From Methyloceanibacter stevinii (GTDB lineage: Bacteria; Pseudomonadota; Alphaproteobacteria; Rhizobiales; Methyloligellaceae): a stretch of 64,000 nucleotides of DNA. Positions 1 through 7,873 of the stretch are shown one piece after another. Position 1 is the first letter of the stretch; each line of letters begins with the position of its first letter. The position numbers and the translations under genes are program-made. The stretch lies in contig NZ_LPWE01000012.1 in the NCBI RefSeq assembly GCF_001723355.1, positions 310,001-374,000 on the forward strand. Direction: 5' to 3'. The notes beneath the pieces are model-generated. The model was not told the origin of the DNA and made no database searches. It worked only from the letters and a program-made list of their open reading frames with translations.

Positions 1-520
1 GGTGAAGTGCCTCTATCTCGACCCTTAGGCGCTCAAGAACTTCGCTCTGCGACGGCTCACGCATATCGTATTGTGGAGTGGCCGCATGGAGCGCCTTCAT
101 TTCCTCCAGGACTTCCTTTGCGATCTGCCGTTGCGCGGATTGGATTTCCTCCGGCGACACATCCGGGTTCGCATCCTGCCAATCCGCTGTCCGCTGGGTT
201 TCAGCAAAGAATAGCTCTCGCCAATAGAAGCGCTTGATCTTTGACGTGCGGCCTGGGATTGCCGCAGTTGGCGCAGGGTCGAGCGGTAACCCACGGCAGG
301 AGTTGCAGACGTTCGCTTGGAACCCGAGCGTTACGGGGACACGCTCCTGAGTGTCGAGATCGACCCCTTCCTCTAGTTGGTGAGTGAGGAAGCGACGCCC
401 AAAAGCCTCATCGCAGGCACACATCATCACACCCTGGCAACTGGCGCACCGATACTTGCGGAGAAGCTCGTATTCATTGAGGCAGGTGACGCTCTCGTGC
501 GCACAGCAAGAATGGTCCAT
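1..520 (-). CDS. zinc-ribbon-like hypothetical protein, cut by window edge
   Basis: Open reading frame on the minus strand starting at ATG 520 and running off the left edge without a stop (173 codons visible). The N-terminus is rich in cysteine: C5, C6, C13, then C25xxC28, C34, C36 and later C72xxC75. The two CxxC pairs could hold a zinc ion. The rest is hydrophilic and looks helical, with no signal peptide or membrane segment. I do not recognise the family. It lies inside an island ending at the tRNA-Thr fragment near 876-919, so it is probably cargo of an integrated element. The start follows the preceding small frame by two bases. The reading frame is coherent; function is unknown. Confidence 0.6.
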   Translation of the reverse strand, partial: MDHSCCAHESVTCLNEYELLRKYRCASCQGVMMCACDEAFGRRFLTHQLEEGVDLDTQERVPVTLGFQANVCNSCRGLPLDPAPTAAIPGRTSKIKRFYWRELFFAETQRTADWQDANPDVSPEEIQSAQRQIAKEVLEEMKALHAATPQYDMREPSQSEVLERLRVEIEALH

Positions 521-522
521 CG

Positions 523-798
523 TCAGCTTATCGATTTATCTTTTAGGCTGCATTCTTCAATCCGCTCCTGAGGATTCTCCAGACTAACAACCGCTCCTGG
601 CGCCGCCCGGAGAGCATAGAATATCCAAGCTCTTCTCGCCCACACTCGCTGTAAGTCTGATATCTCCTCCTTCGTGCTTGCGCTTACGTCAGTGGCACAA
701 CAGATGGCGTGGCAAGCGTAGCCGGGGGCAGATCTCAAGCGCTTCATAGCTACCATATAGCTACCACTTTTTGGCGAAATTCCCGTAAGACCCCGCAT
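523..798 (-). CDS. small hypothetical protein on the island
   Basis: A 91-codon frame that ends two bases before the start of the zinc-ribbon gene, so the two could be translationally coupled. An internal ATG at 747 gives a 74-residue product and is an equally likely start. The 5' part of the long form runs through the AGCTACC repeat pair at 748-765, which favours the shorter form. No recognised domain and no signal peptide. It may be a chance frame, but the tight spacing to the next gene supports it weakly. Confidence 0.35.
   Translation of the reverse strand: MRGLTGISPKSGSYMVAMKRLRSAPGYACHAICCATDVSASTKEEISDLQRVWARRAWIFYALRAAPGAVVSLENPQERIEECSLKDKSIS
748..765 (+). repeat. AGCTACC pair, 11-bp period (copy 1)
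   Basis: AGCTACC occurs at 748-754 and again at 759-765, exactly one helical turn apart, about 110 bp inside the tRNA-Thr scar. The same arrangement occurs at 45852-45869 and 49164-49181. The spacing and position suggest arm-type binding sites of a tyrosine integrase (inference). A second tandem word, TCCGGTAA, sits at 843-850 and 853-860 with a 10-bp period. Confidence 0.6.
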
Positions 799-875
799 TT
801 TCCTGTATCGTAGAGCCTTGATTTAGGTAATAAAATCAACGTTCCGGTAATATCCGGTAACATTGACTCAGCATT

Positions 876-919
876 TTGTAATCAGTAGGTCGCGGGTTCG
901 ACTCCTGCAGCCGGCACCA
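876..919 (+). other. 3' fragment of tRNA-Thr(TGT): island attachment site
   Basis: The bases match the 3' half of a tRNA-Thr: anticodon loop TTGTAA, the 3' anticodon strand TCAGT, variable loop, T-arm with GGGTTCGA, acceptor strand AGCCGGC, discriminator A and CCA. No D-arm or 5' acceptor strand lies upstream, so this is not a working tRNA. A 3' half without a 5' half is what integration of an element into a tRNA gene leaves at the far end, so everything to its left in this window is probably island and everything to its right is host chromosome. The intact tRNA and any integrase would lie left of the window. Confidence 0.75.
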
Positions 920-1016
920 CTACCCACCAACATCACCCGCGTTCGTGCTTTTGCGGCGAGAGCCGACCACTCACCCTCGCGATCCAACCCCGTGAGCCGC
1001 AAGCGCAGGCTCACCC

Positions 1017-1382
1017 CTACTTCGCGTCCACGAAGCGAACCGCTTTCTCGTAGATCAAGAGCGCCACGCAGCCGCCATGGCTCCCCGGCGAATGGCGCGT
1101 GCCGGGCGGATGGATGACGAAGCTGCCGGCCGGATACGTCCCGGCCTCGTCGTATTCGTCGCCCTCCAACACGAGCATATGCTCATAGCCGACATGCTCG
1201 TGTTCGGCGACGCGAGATCCCGGTTCATAGCGCAGCAACACCGCAGCGGCACCGCCATCGGGCTCCTTGTAGAACCAGTGGGCCGTGACGCCGGGGTGAA
1301 AGGCGTCCCAATCGCTGTCACGCAGGCCGCGCACGTAGTCCAAAAGATTGGGAAGGGTCAACGAAGCGGGAAGAGCGGGCAT
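1017..1382 (-). CDS. cupin domain protein
   Basis: A 121-residue single-domain cupin. Metal-ligand motifs are visible: HEHVGYEH followed by an acidic residue in the first cupin motif, and PPGTRHSPGS in the second, like ChrR-type cupin regions. There is no signal peptide, so it should be cytoplasmic. It sits directly downstream of the urea transporter gene on the same strand with a 3-bp gap, so the two are probably co-transcribed. The substrate cannot be told from sequence. A sensory or ureide-related enzymatic role is possible from context only. Confidence 0.75.
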   Translation of the reverse strand: MPALPASLTLPNLLDYVRGLRDSDWDAFHPGVTAHWFYKEPDGGAAAVLLRYEPGSRVAEHEHVGYEHMLVLEGDEYDEAGTYPAGSFVIHPPGTRHSPGSHGGCVALLIYEKAVRFVDAK

Positions 1383-1385
1383 GGG

Positions 1386-2360
1386 TCAGTCTCCTCGTTG
1401 ATCCTGCGCATGTTGAGTCGCCGGGAGGGGATCGCGAGCAATGGGGCCCTTCTCATCGAACCAGTGGTCTTCGATCCAGCCGAGGACAAGCAAGAGCCAC
1501 GTCGTCAAAACGAATGGCGCCGATAGAACTTGCACACCGAAATCGGCGATCGCCGGCATGAGCATGGTGGCGATCAGCGCACCCAGAATGGACAGCCTCA
1601 GCCTGCCACCACAAACGACGAACACCGCGACCGCCGTGAGCACACCGTTGAAGCCATAGAGTCCGAGGTCAGCGCTCGCCGGATCGACATGGCGGTAATA
1701 GTAGGCCACCACGGTGCCGATAATCGCACCGGCGATGGCCAGAACGCCGTGGCGCCAGTTGCTCAGCAGAACCCCGGTGGCAAACAGCACACCCGACAAG
1801 ACAGCCGGCGAGAACAGAGCCTGTCCCAGGCTCAACAACACGGCCGTGAGCGGCTGGAAGGCCGCGCCTTCAGACGTCGACAGTGACAACAACTGAACGG
1901 CGTCCATATGCGGCTCTAGCGCATAGAGCGCCCAGAACACGATCAGAAACGGCAGAGCCAGCGTCGGGAGCGGCAGGAGGGCAACGCATATTTTCACCAG
2001 CACAATGGTGATCGCGACGCAGACGACGAGCACGGCCCACATACCAACATTGGTCCAGCCGGTCTCGAAGAAGGCCGGGATCGCGAGCGCGATCAGGCAC
2101 GGGTTCAAACCCGGAAGACCGCTCGACAGGACGACGCCCCTATCGCCAAGCAGCATGCGTCCGGCCGGGGCCATGATTCCGGCCACGAGAAGATAGGCGG
2201 CGCTAATCGGTGAGGCGACGAGAACGGCCGCCAGGAAGAACAACCCCGTCAGCTCGTTGCTCTGGAAGCACATCTGCGAGGCGCCCCGCAGAACGAGGCG
2301 CCAGTACGGAACCTCACCCGGAACGGCGGGCGGGAAGATGTAATCGACAGGCGCTTTCAT
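1386..2360 (-). CDS. urea transporter (UT family)
   Basis: A polytopic membrane protein of about 324 residues with roughly ten hydrophobic segments. It carries UT-family hallmarks: an N-terminal LRGASQMCFQSN stretch, a central LPLPTLALPFLI motif, and GLYGFNGVLTA in the second repeat. UT proteins passively conduct urea through a pore formed by two homologous halves. Start ATG 2360 is chosen because a GGAG box lies about 8 bp upstream; the ATG at 2381 would place that box inside the gene. It stands between a cupin gene and a biuret-hydrolase-like gene, which points to uptake or release of urea during ureide use. Confidence 0.88.
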   Translation of the reverse strand: MKAPVDYIFPPAVPGEVPYWRLVLRGASQMCFQSNELTGLFFLAAVLVASPISAAYLLVAGIMAPAGRMLLGDRGVVLSSGLPGLNPCLIALAIPAFFETGWTNVGMWAVLVVCVAITIVLVKICVALLPLPTLALPFLIVFWALYALEPHMDAVQLLSLSTSEGAAFQPLTAVLLSLGQALFSPAVLSGVLFATGVLLSNWRHGVLAIAGAIIGTVVAYYYRHVDPASADLGLYGFNGVLTAVAVFVVCGGRLRLSILGALIATMLMPAIADFGVQVLSAPFVLTTWLLLVLGWIEDHWFDEKGPIARDPLPATQHAQDQRGD

Positions 2361-2447
2361 CGCCGCACTCCGTCCCTCCATAACGTCATCCGGGCCGCAA
2401 GTCTGAAACCTGCGTCCCGCGGCCGGCGGCCTCGATCGCGCGCCCTA

Positions 2448-3131
2448 TTAGCGCGCGGCGAGGATGGGCTCGAGCGACTTCAGCACCTGATCGGACGTCG
2501 CCGTCCAGCCGACAATGCCACCCTGCGCGACCAGCGCCTTCAGAGTCATCTCCTTGAATTCGGGAAAGAAGCTGTCGGTGCCGTCCTCCACCAAGACGCA
2601 GTCGTAGCCGCGGTCGTTCGCACAGCGCATGGTCGTCTGCACACAGACCTCGGTGGTCACACCGGTTATGATCAGATGGGTGATCTTCCGCATCTTCAAG
2701 TAGTCGTCGAATTCGGTGTTGTAGAACGTGTCCTTGCCCGGCTTGGAGATGACGAGTTCCCACTCCTGGGGGTAGCACTCGGGAATGAAGTCCGCGCCCG
2801 GTTCGCCGTCGATCAAAATCCGCCCCATGGGGCCTACGTCACCGATTTTCAGCTTGGGATTGCCGCGATTGCGCTTTGCCGTCGGAAGATCCGAAAAATC
2901 CGGCTTATGGCATTCCTTGGTGTGGATGATTGGCAGCTCGGCCTTGCGGAAGGCTTCCTGGAGCTTCGCGATTACCGGGATGCACGGCTGGAGTTTCGAG
3001 AGATCGTCTCCAAGAGACTCGGCAAATCCGCCCGCCTGGCAGAAATCCCGCTGCATATCGATGCAGACGAGGGCAACGTGATCGATGCCAAACTCGTAGT
3101 GGAACGGCTTGGCGTCGGGAATTGTGGGCAT
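2448..3131 (-). CDS. isochorismatase-family cysteine hydrolase, biuret amidohydrolase-like
   Basis: A 227-residue cysteine hydrolase. The triad elements are visible: Asp in IDMQRDF, Lys in SKPGKDTF, and the nucleophile Cys in GVTTEVCVQTT. The middle motif HKPDFSDLPTAKR and the IPECYP stretch resemble biuret hydrolase (BiuH) and related triuret/ureide hydrolases, which split amide bonds of urea oligomers. The gene lies just upstream of the urea transporter on the same strand, with an 87-bp gap, so a joint role in ureide nitrogen use is likely. RutB-type or other amidohydrolase activity cannot be excluded. Size is normal for the family. Confidence 0.8.
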   Translation of the reverse strand: MPTIPDAKPFHYEFGIDHVALVCIDMQRDFCQAGGFAESLGDDLSKLQPCIPVIAKLQEAFRKAELPIIHTKECHKPDFSDLPTAKRNRGNPKLKIGDVGPMGRILIDGEPGADFIPECYPQEWELVISKPGKDTFYNTEFDDYLKMRKITHLIITGVTTEVCVQTTMRCANDRGYDCVLVEDGTDSFFPEFKEMTLKALVAQGGIVGWTATSDQVLKSLEPILAAR

Positions 3132-3293
3132 GTCTCGTTCTCCTACTCCGTATGCGTCGGGTGATCCGAAAACAATCGCCGCAGCCTCGCCCGGGTGATC
3201 TCGGAATGCTTGTTCAATAAGCGCCGCAACTTAAGAGTAGATTGAAAACTTCGTATGAATTGGGGGGGTCTACGGTCTAATTCCGCTCTTCTT

Positions 3294-4616
3294 CTAAAAT
3301 GGCACGATGAGCTGCTGCGTCACGGCCAAGGCGGCGTCGAGCCCGGGCTCCGCAGCAGGGTCCGGGATGTAACTCAGAGCGGTCTCTGTATAGATGCTGC
3401 CCGCGACATGCGCCTGATAGTAGGCCTGAAGAGCGAGCTCCGTATCTTGTTGGAAATTGTTCGGGTTGAGCCACCCGAGCGCCATGCCGATGCCGAACGA
3501 ATCCTTCGGCCGACTCGGAACGAGGGCCCGGCCGGTGAGTCCCGCTCCGAAATAGTAATTGAAGAGTTGCGTTTCAGAGTCGTTCCACCCGAATTGCACA
3601 TAGCCGCTGACGCCAGCATCGTTCGTCGGCTTGGGATCGCGATACCATAGGAGCTGTGACGCAATAAAATAGGCGCCCTCCGCGCCATCCTCAGTGATCA
3701 GACCGTCGTCGGTCGATAGTTTTCCTGTCTGCCGCCAACCACCGACGGAGAGGAATCCGGGTTTCTGCTCGGGTCCGAGCGCCCAATTCGTGCCCGCCTC
3801 CGCGATATGGAAATAGTAGCCGTTGAACTCGGGGCCCGTCAGGCCAGTGGCAACGCCACGCGTCTTGTTGCCGTCGTACGCGCCGTAGGAGACGTAGAAC
3901 GCCTCGCTGGGAACCCACGTGGTCGTGACGCCATAGACCGTATCGTAGAAGGAGCCGAGAGACTGGTACAGCGTCGGCAGCACAAAGATCGGCGCATAAA
4001 GAAGGCTGCTGACCGCGCTGATGTTGCGGCTTTGGTAAGCACTCGGAGCGGGGCGCACGACGTCCTGAAAGTCGATCGACGGGTTCGACTTGCCGATGCG
4101 CACGATGAGATGCTCGTCGAACAACTCCTGCCGCCACCACGCTTCAAGCAACTCCGACCGATTGAAGGGTTCGTCGTTTACGATGCCGATATATCCCAGC
4201 ACGGAACCCGCATCTGTATTGGTCGCTTGGCTGTTCAGCTGGAGAAAGTCGACACCGATCGAACTGCCCTTCAGCCCGGCGAAGCGTTCGAGATCGACGA
4301 ACAAGTCGACAACGAGTGAACTGTTGCCAGTGAAACCCGGATCGACACCGCCCGTTACAAGGTCGTTGACCCCTCCGATCCAGACGCCGCCGAGGCGGAT
4401 ACCATGCTTGTCGACGCCGAGTTGCTCTCCAAGCCAGCCCGTACCCGTCACCGCATTTGTCGCCGCCGGATTGGCGCTGATGCCGATCTCATCGACCTGA
4501 GAGGAAGCGGCAACGTGCTGATCTTCCGCCTGCGCCGGCAGAGAGGTGGAAACGCAGCCGAGGAACGAACACACCACCGCTGAAGCGATTGTGCCTTTTG
4601 GCTTCGGCCTAGCCAT
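3294..4616 (-). CDS. OprB-type carbohydrate-selective porin
   Basis: A 440-residue outer membrane protein. It begins with a signal peptide (residues about 1-30, ending SLPAQA), then a short spacer and a region of alternating aromatic beta strands, and ends in the terminal phenylalanine VPF expected of a barrel handled by the BAM machinery. Motifs such as SSLLYAPIF, YGAYDGN and GYVQFGW fit the OprB family. Start ATG 4616 is chosen because the signal peptide follows at once; the open frame runs further upstream without a plausible start. The substrate is unknown. Neighbouring ureide genes hint at a small polar solute, but OprB porins usually pass sugars. Confidence 0.8.
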   Translation of the reverse strand: MARPKPKGTIASAVVCSFLGCVSTSLPAQAEDQHVAASSQVDEIGISANPAATNAVTGTGWLGEQLGVDKHGIRLGGVWIGGVNDLVTGGVDPGFTGNSSLVVDLFVDLERFAGLKGSSIGVDFLQLNSQATNTDAGSVLGYIGIVNDEPFNRSELLEAWWRQELFDEHLIVRIGKSNPSIDFQDVVRPAPSAYQSRNISAVSSLLYAPIFVLPTLYQSLGSFYDTVYGVTTTWVPSEAFYVSYGAYDGNKTRGVATGLTGPEFNGYYFHIAEAGTNWALGPEQKPGFLSVGGWRQTGKLSTDDGLITEDGAEGAYFIASQLLWYRDPKPTNDAGVSGYVQFGWNDSETQLFNYYFGAGLTGRALVPSRPKDSFGIGMALGWLNPNNFQQDTELALQAYYQAHVAGSIYTETALSYIPDPAAEPGLDAALAVTQQLIVPF

Positions 4617-4740
4617 CGTCCCCCGCCCAACTGACCTGCGAGCAACAGTATGACGCCCTAGGCGAGCGTCGCTAAGCAAAATGACGCTCCCATCCACGAT
4701 CTTGGTCGGGTTGCGACTATCAGCGCACGCACGGCCGCGC

Positions 4741-4815
4741 CATCGCACCGCCCTCTCGCCGATTCGGTCCACCGCATGCTCAATACAATCCAGCCTGGAA
4801 CCTCTCCCTCGACCT
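4741..4815 (+). pseudogene. fragment of a WbuC-family cupin gene
   Basis: The bases here match the intact wbuC-like gene 1.9 kb downstream (around 6590-6660). Translated in the matching frame they read ADSVHRMLNTIQPGT against TDPVHRMLNAIQPGS. Similar words just downstream (CCTCGACCTGCCG, ACACGACTTGCGG) match the 5' end of the same gene, out of order. The rest of the 4617-4969 gap holds no other gene I can support. This looks like a decayed, rearranged duplicate. Confidence 0.6.
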
Positions 4816-4969
4816 GCCGTCGTGTCTGTACCGCGCCGCAACACGACTTGCGGCTCGAAAAGGAGTATAATTGCGCATCTCGACGCGGTTCGCCTGCGGG
4901 CACGCGGTCTGGCTAGTCATCGGGGGGTGATCCGCTCCCGCTCGGACCAATTTTTTGGGAGGAGCGACG

Positions 4970-5841
4970 ATGGCCGACACACAACACATCAGGAACCCGG
5001 TTGAGTGGGCTTGGGATCACGTAGCGATGCCGCCGCATCAATGGCCTCGCTCGGCCGTGTGCTGCTGGGTAGCGCTGAAGCTCGGAACGCCCCTCTACCG
5101 ACGGTGCGCCAAATTGACTTCGCCGACCTCCGGGAGGCACTGGCAAAAGGCATTGACGACTTCGGAGCGTATCGGAGTGACGTCATCTTCCTCGTCCTCG
5201 TGTATCCGGTAATCGGTCTCCTGCTCGCGTGGTTGACCGTCGGCAACAACGCGCTTCCGATGGTATTTCCGCTCGCGTCCGGGTTCGCACTCATCGGGCC
5301 CTTGGCGGGGTTGGGCCTGTATGAGATGAGCCGCCGACGGGAGCGTGGTGACGCCGTAAACTGGACGGATGCCTTTGGCGTGGTTCAGTCGCCTGCGTTC
5401 GGCGCGGCGGTGTTGCTGGGGCTGGCACTCCTTGGGATATTCGCGCTCTGGCTCGCTGCGGCGTATGCCATATTCTACTTCACACTTGGACCCGAGCAGC
5501 CGGCTTCCATCGCCGCGTTTGCGAGCGATGTGTTCACCACAAGCGCAGGCTGGTGGATGATCGCGGCTGGCATGGGCGTTGGCTTCCTGTTCGCGCTGCT
5601 GGTGCTCACGATCAGCGTCGTGTCTTTCCCGATGCTGCTGGACCGTGATGTGGGCCTCTACAGGGCGGTAGTTACATCTGTCCGCACCGTCGCCAAGAAT
5701 CCCGTCGCCATGATGACTTGGGGACTAATCGTAGCGTGCAGCTTGGCTATCGGAGCGCTGCCCGCATTCATTGGTCTTATCATCGTGATGCCCATCCTCG
5801 GGCACGCCACGTGGCATCTCTACCGCAAGGTGGTGGTGTGA
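4970..5841 (+). CDS. DUF2189 family membrane protein (frameshifted in this sequence)
   Basis: Start ATG 4970 with a GGGAGGAG box in front. The first frame gives MADTQHIRNPVEWAWDHVA, the usual DUF2189 beginning. The rest of the protein (VLLGSAEARNAPLP, then DFADLREALAKGIDDFGAYRSDVIF) continues in the next frame from about 5030, so one base appears to be missing between 5000 and 5035. The body has about six membrane segments and the family motif ALIGPLAGLGLYEMSRR. The role of DUF2189 is unknown; these are inner membrane proteins weakly related to cytochrome oxidase subunit I in annotation. Neighbours downstream run the same way. Confidence 0.75.
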
Positions 5842-5888
5842 CGGGGCCGCGGCCGATGGGCCCAGAGCAAGGTACGGAGGACTGCGAT

Positions 5889-6398
5889 ATGAACAAATCC
5901 GCATACGGGGGAGTTACGGCACTGCATGCAATGTCCGGCTCCGCGATGCCAACAGGTAGCGGGATGACTTTGGTGAAGCACGTTCTCGACATCAAGGGAC
6001 GCGAGGTTCATGTCATTCATCCTAGCGCCCGCGTGTTCGATGCCCTGCGGATGCTCGCAGACAACGACATCGGGTCGCTGGTGGTCATGGAGGGAGAGAA
6101 GCTAGTCGGCATCATCACCGAGCGACACTACGCGCGCCAGATTGCGCTGTTGGGACGGACCTCGTCGGACACTTCGGTTGCCGACATCATGTCGACGCGC
6201 GTTGCCTGTGTCCGGCCCGACAATACCGTCGAAGAGTGTATGGCGATCATGACCAAAAGAGGCGTTCGGCATTTGCCCGTGCTGGAGGGAGGACGCGTTG
6301 TCGGAATCGTATCGATTGGCGACATGGTCAACTCCGTCATCAGCGACCAGCAATTCGTAATTGAGCAATTGGAGCACTTCATCCACGGCGAACGCTAG
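5889..6398 (+). CDS. twin-CBS domain protein
   Basis: A 169-residue protein made almost wholly of two CBS domains (about residues 35-95 and 100-160) with the repeated pattern VFDALRMLADNDIGSLVVMEGEKLVGIITERHYAR-like core and RHLPVLEGGRVVGIVSIGDMV. CBS pairs bind adenine nucleotides and usually sense energy state. Start ATG 5889 is chosen for the GGAGG box eight bases upstream; the frame is open further upstream but overlaps the DUF2189 gene. It has a paralogue in this window at 50591-51022 with the same HLPV and VGIVSIGDMV/VGLVSIGDVV motifs. No catalytic domain is attached, so its partner is unknown. Confidence 0.85.
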   Translation: MNKSAYGGVTALHAMSGSAMPTGSGMTLVKHVLDIKGREVHVIHPSARVFDALRMLADNDIGSLVVMEGEKLVGIITERHYARQIALLGRTSSDTSVADIMSTRVACVRPDNTVEECMAIMTKRGVRHLPVLEGGRVVGIVSIGDMVNSVISDQQFVIEQLEHFIHGER

Positions 6399-6475
6399 AC
6401 GCATGGCTTGTCTCGATCCAATGTACCGTCGTAGCCAGTAACCGACGCTTTGCGCTCCACAAGCCACGCTCAATC

Positions 6476-7009
6476 ATGACACCGCGGAAACTTTCCCTCG
6501 ACCCGCCGCAAGACGACTTCGCTCTCATCACGGAAGCGCTCGTGGACGAGACGGTGCGCCAGAGCCGGATCGCGCCGCGCGGGCGCATGATCGCGCCGCT
6601 GCATCGCTCTCTGACCGATCCGGTCCACCGCATGCTCAATGCGATCCAGCCCGGAAGCTACGTGCGCCCTCATCGCCATATCGACCCGCCCAAGCCTGAG
6701 GCCTGGATCGTTCTGCGCGGACGCCTGCTCATTGTGACGTTCCATGACGACGGCACCGTCGACCGCCATCTGGTGCTCGCGGCTCAATCCGACCGGTTCG
6801 GCGTGGACCTCGTGCCGGGGCTCTATCACACCGTCGCGGCGCTCGCGTCCGACACCGTGATCTACGAAGTCAAGTCGGGCCCCTACGAGGCCATGACCGA
6901 CAAGGCATTCGCCCCCTGGGCGCCCGAGGAAGGCACGGCCGAGGCAGAGGCGTATCTCAGCAAACTTCTGGCTTCCTGCGGCCAGAAATCATCCATCGCT
7001 GCAGGCTAG
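6476..7009 (+). CDS. WbuC-family cupin-fold metalloprotein
   Basis: A 177-residue protein with the WbuC signature: VHRMLNAIQPGSYVRPHRH followed by KPEAWIVLRGRL, and a second strand with VPGLYHTV. The two histidines in RPHRH and the later His form the metal site typical of the cupin fold. WbuC proteins are found near polysaccharide genes and in scattered places; the reaction is not known to me. No signal peptide. A decayed fragment of a second copy lies at 4741-4815. It follows the CBS gene by 77 bp on the same strand. Confidence 0.8.
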   Translation: MTPRKLSLDPPQDDFALITEALVDETVRQSRIAPRGRMIAPLHRSLTDPVHRMLNAIQPGSYVRPHRHIDPPKPEAWIVLRGRLLIVTFHDDGTVDRHLVLAAQSDRFGVDLVPGLYHTVAALASDTVIYEVKSGPYEAMTDKAFAPWAPEEGTAEAEAYLSKLLASCGQKSSIAAG

Positions 7010-7038
7010 AAAGCCACTGTGTCCAGTACCGAGTGCGT

Positions 7039-7290
7039 CTAGTTGGACGGCGCCGCGGGCTTGGACGGCTCCGTGGTTTTGGCCGGTGCTGCGTGCTTGG
7101 GCGCTTTCTCACGCGGGCCATCGTCCCAACCCAGCATCTGCTTGACCGATTGCATCAGCGGCGGCACGCCTGCGTTGATTTCGCCGGCGTCAACGCCTTC
7201 GAGCCGTCGCGCCGCATACGCGAACACGAGGACGATGACGGCGAGCACCAGGACTTCTTTCAGGACACGCATCGAACGAATCTTAGTCAC
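7039..7290 (-). CDS. small single-pass membrane protein
   Basis: An 83-residue protein with one N-terminal membrane helix (LVLAVIVLVFAYAA) and a hydrophilic tail rich in Pro, Lys and Ala, suggesting a periplasmic or cytoplasmic tail on a membrane anchor. It overlaps the 3' end of the Nudix gene by 8 bp if started at 7290; an internal ATG at 7272 would remove the overlap. The arrangement suggests co-transcription with the Nudix gene. Family unknown. Confidence 0.6.
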   Translation of the reverse strand: MTKIRSMRVLKEVLVLAVIVLVFAYAARRLEGVDAGEINAGVPPLMQSVKQMLGWDDGPREKAPKHAAPAKTTEPSKPAAPSN

Positions 7291-7762
7291 CCTCTCCGGT
7301 CACATCTGCCGAGGCCCAAGCGAGCCAGCGGTCCAGCGCCTCCACGGCCGCTCTTGCATGAGCGCTCATGAGTAGCACCCCCGTCTCGTTCGGCGCGAAC
7401 CATTTCATCGCCTGGCCCTCCCCGAGGATCAGCTCGGCGCCGTCATATGGTTCAAGGAAAATGTGTTGCGCGTAAGCCCGCCCCGCGTTGCTGAACCGTT
7501 GGCTGAGCCAGTGGCAGGGTGCCTTGAGCGCATAGGACAGTTCCTCGTACGCCTCCCGGACCGCCGCCTCTTCCAGCGTCTCGCCGGGTTCCACGCCGCC
7601 GCCAAAAAACGACCAATAGCCCGGGAACGTCGGCGCATCGTCGGTGCGGTGCTGCAGCAGAATCCGGTCTTGGTCGTCGTACAGAATGACGGCGGAGAGG
7701 TCGATCACGGCCATGGGCGTATACAGGGCCTCGCAGCCCCAGGCGTCAACGCGCGCGGGCAC
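7283..7762 (-). CDS. Nudix hydrolase
   Basis: A 159-residue Nudix-domain protein. The Nudix box is clear: GGGVEPGETLEEAAVREAYEEL, with the REAYEEL core that binds the divalent metal. The last positions are SY rather than the common xGU. Such enzymes split nucleoside diphosphates linked to another group, but substrate range cannot be read from the box alone. An internal ATG at 7714 (MAVIDLSAV) is an alternative start that begins right at the fold. Downstream it overlaps the small membrane protein gene. Confidence 0.82.
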   Translation of the reverse strand: MPARVDAWGCEALYTPMAVIDLSAVILYDDQDRILLQHRTDDAPTFPGYWSFFGGGVEPGETLEEAAVREAYEELSYALKAPCHWLSQRFSNAGRAYAQHIFLEPYDGAELILGEGQAMKWFAPNETGVLLMSAHARAAVEALDRWLAWASADVTGEGD

Positions 7763-7810
7763 GATTGCTGTGGACTCCAGGCGCCCCGAATGATGCGCCC
7801 CACAAACGAT

Positions 7811-7839
7811 TCGGGGCGGCCCCGCAGGAGCCGCCCCGA
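7811..7839 (-). terminator. GC-rich hairpin, possible terminator
   Basis: A 9-bp perfect stem, TCGGGGCGG against CCGCCCCGA, with an 11-nt loop. It lies just after the stop of the beta-helix gene reading the minus strand. The run of T after it is weak, so termination is likely but not certain. Confidence 0.5.
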
Positions 7840-7873
7840 TAGTCGTTGGAACCGTGAACTGGAGGCCGGAACG

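Noticed and set aside
876-919. A functional tRNA-Thr gene
   Set aside because: No D-arm or 5' acceptor strand lies upstream; only the 3' half is present.
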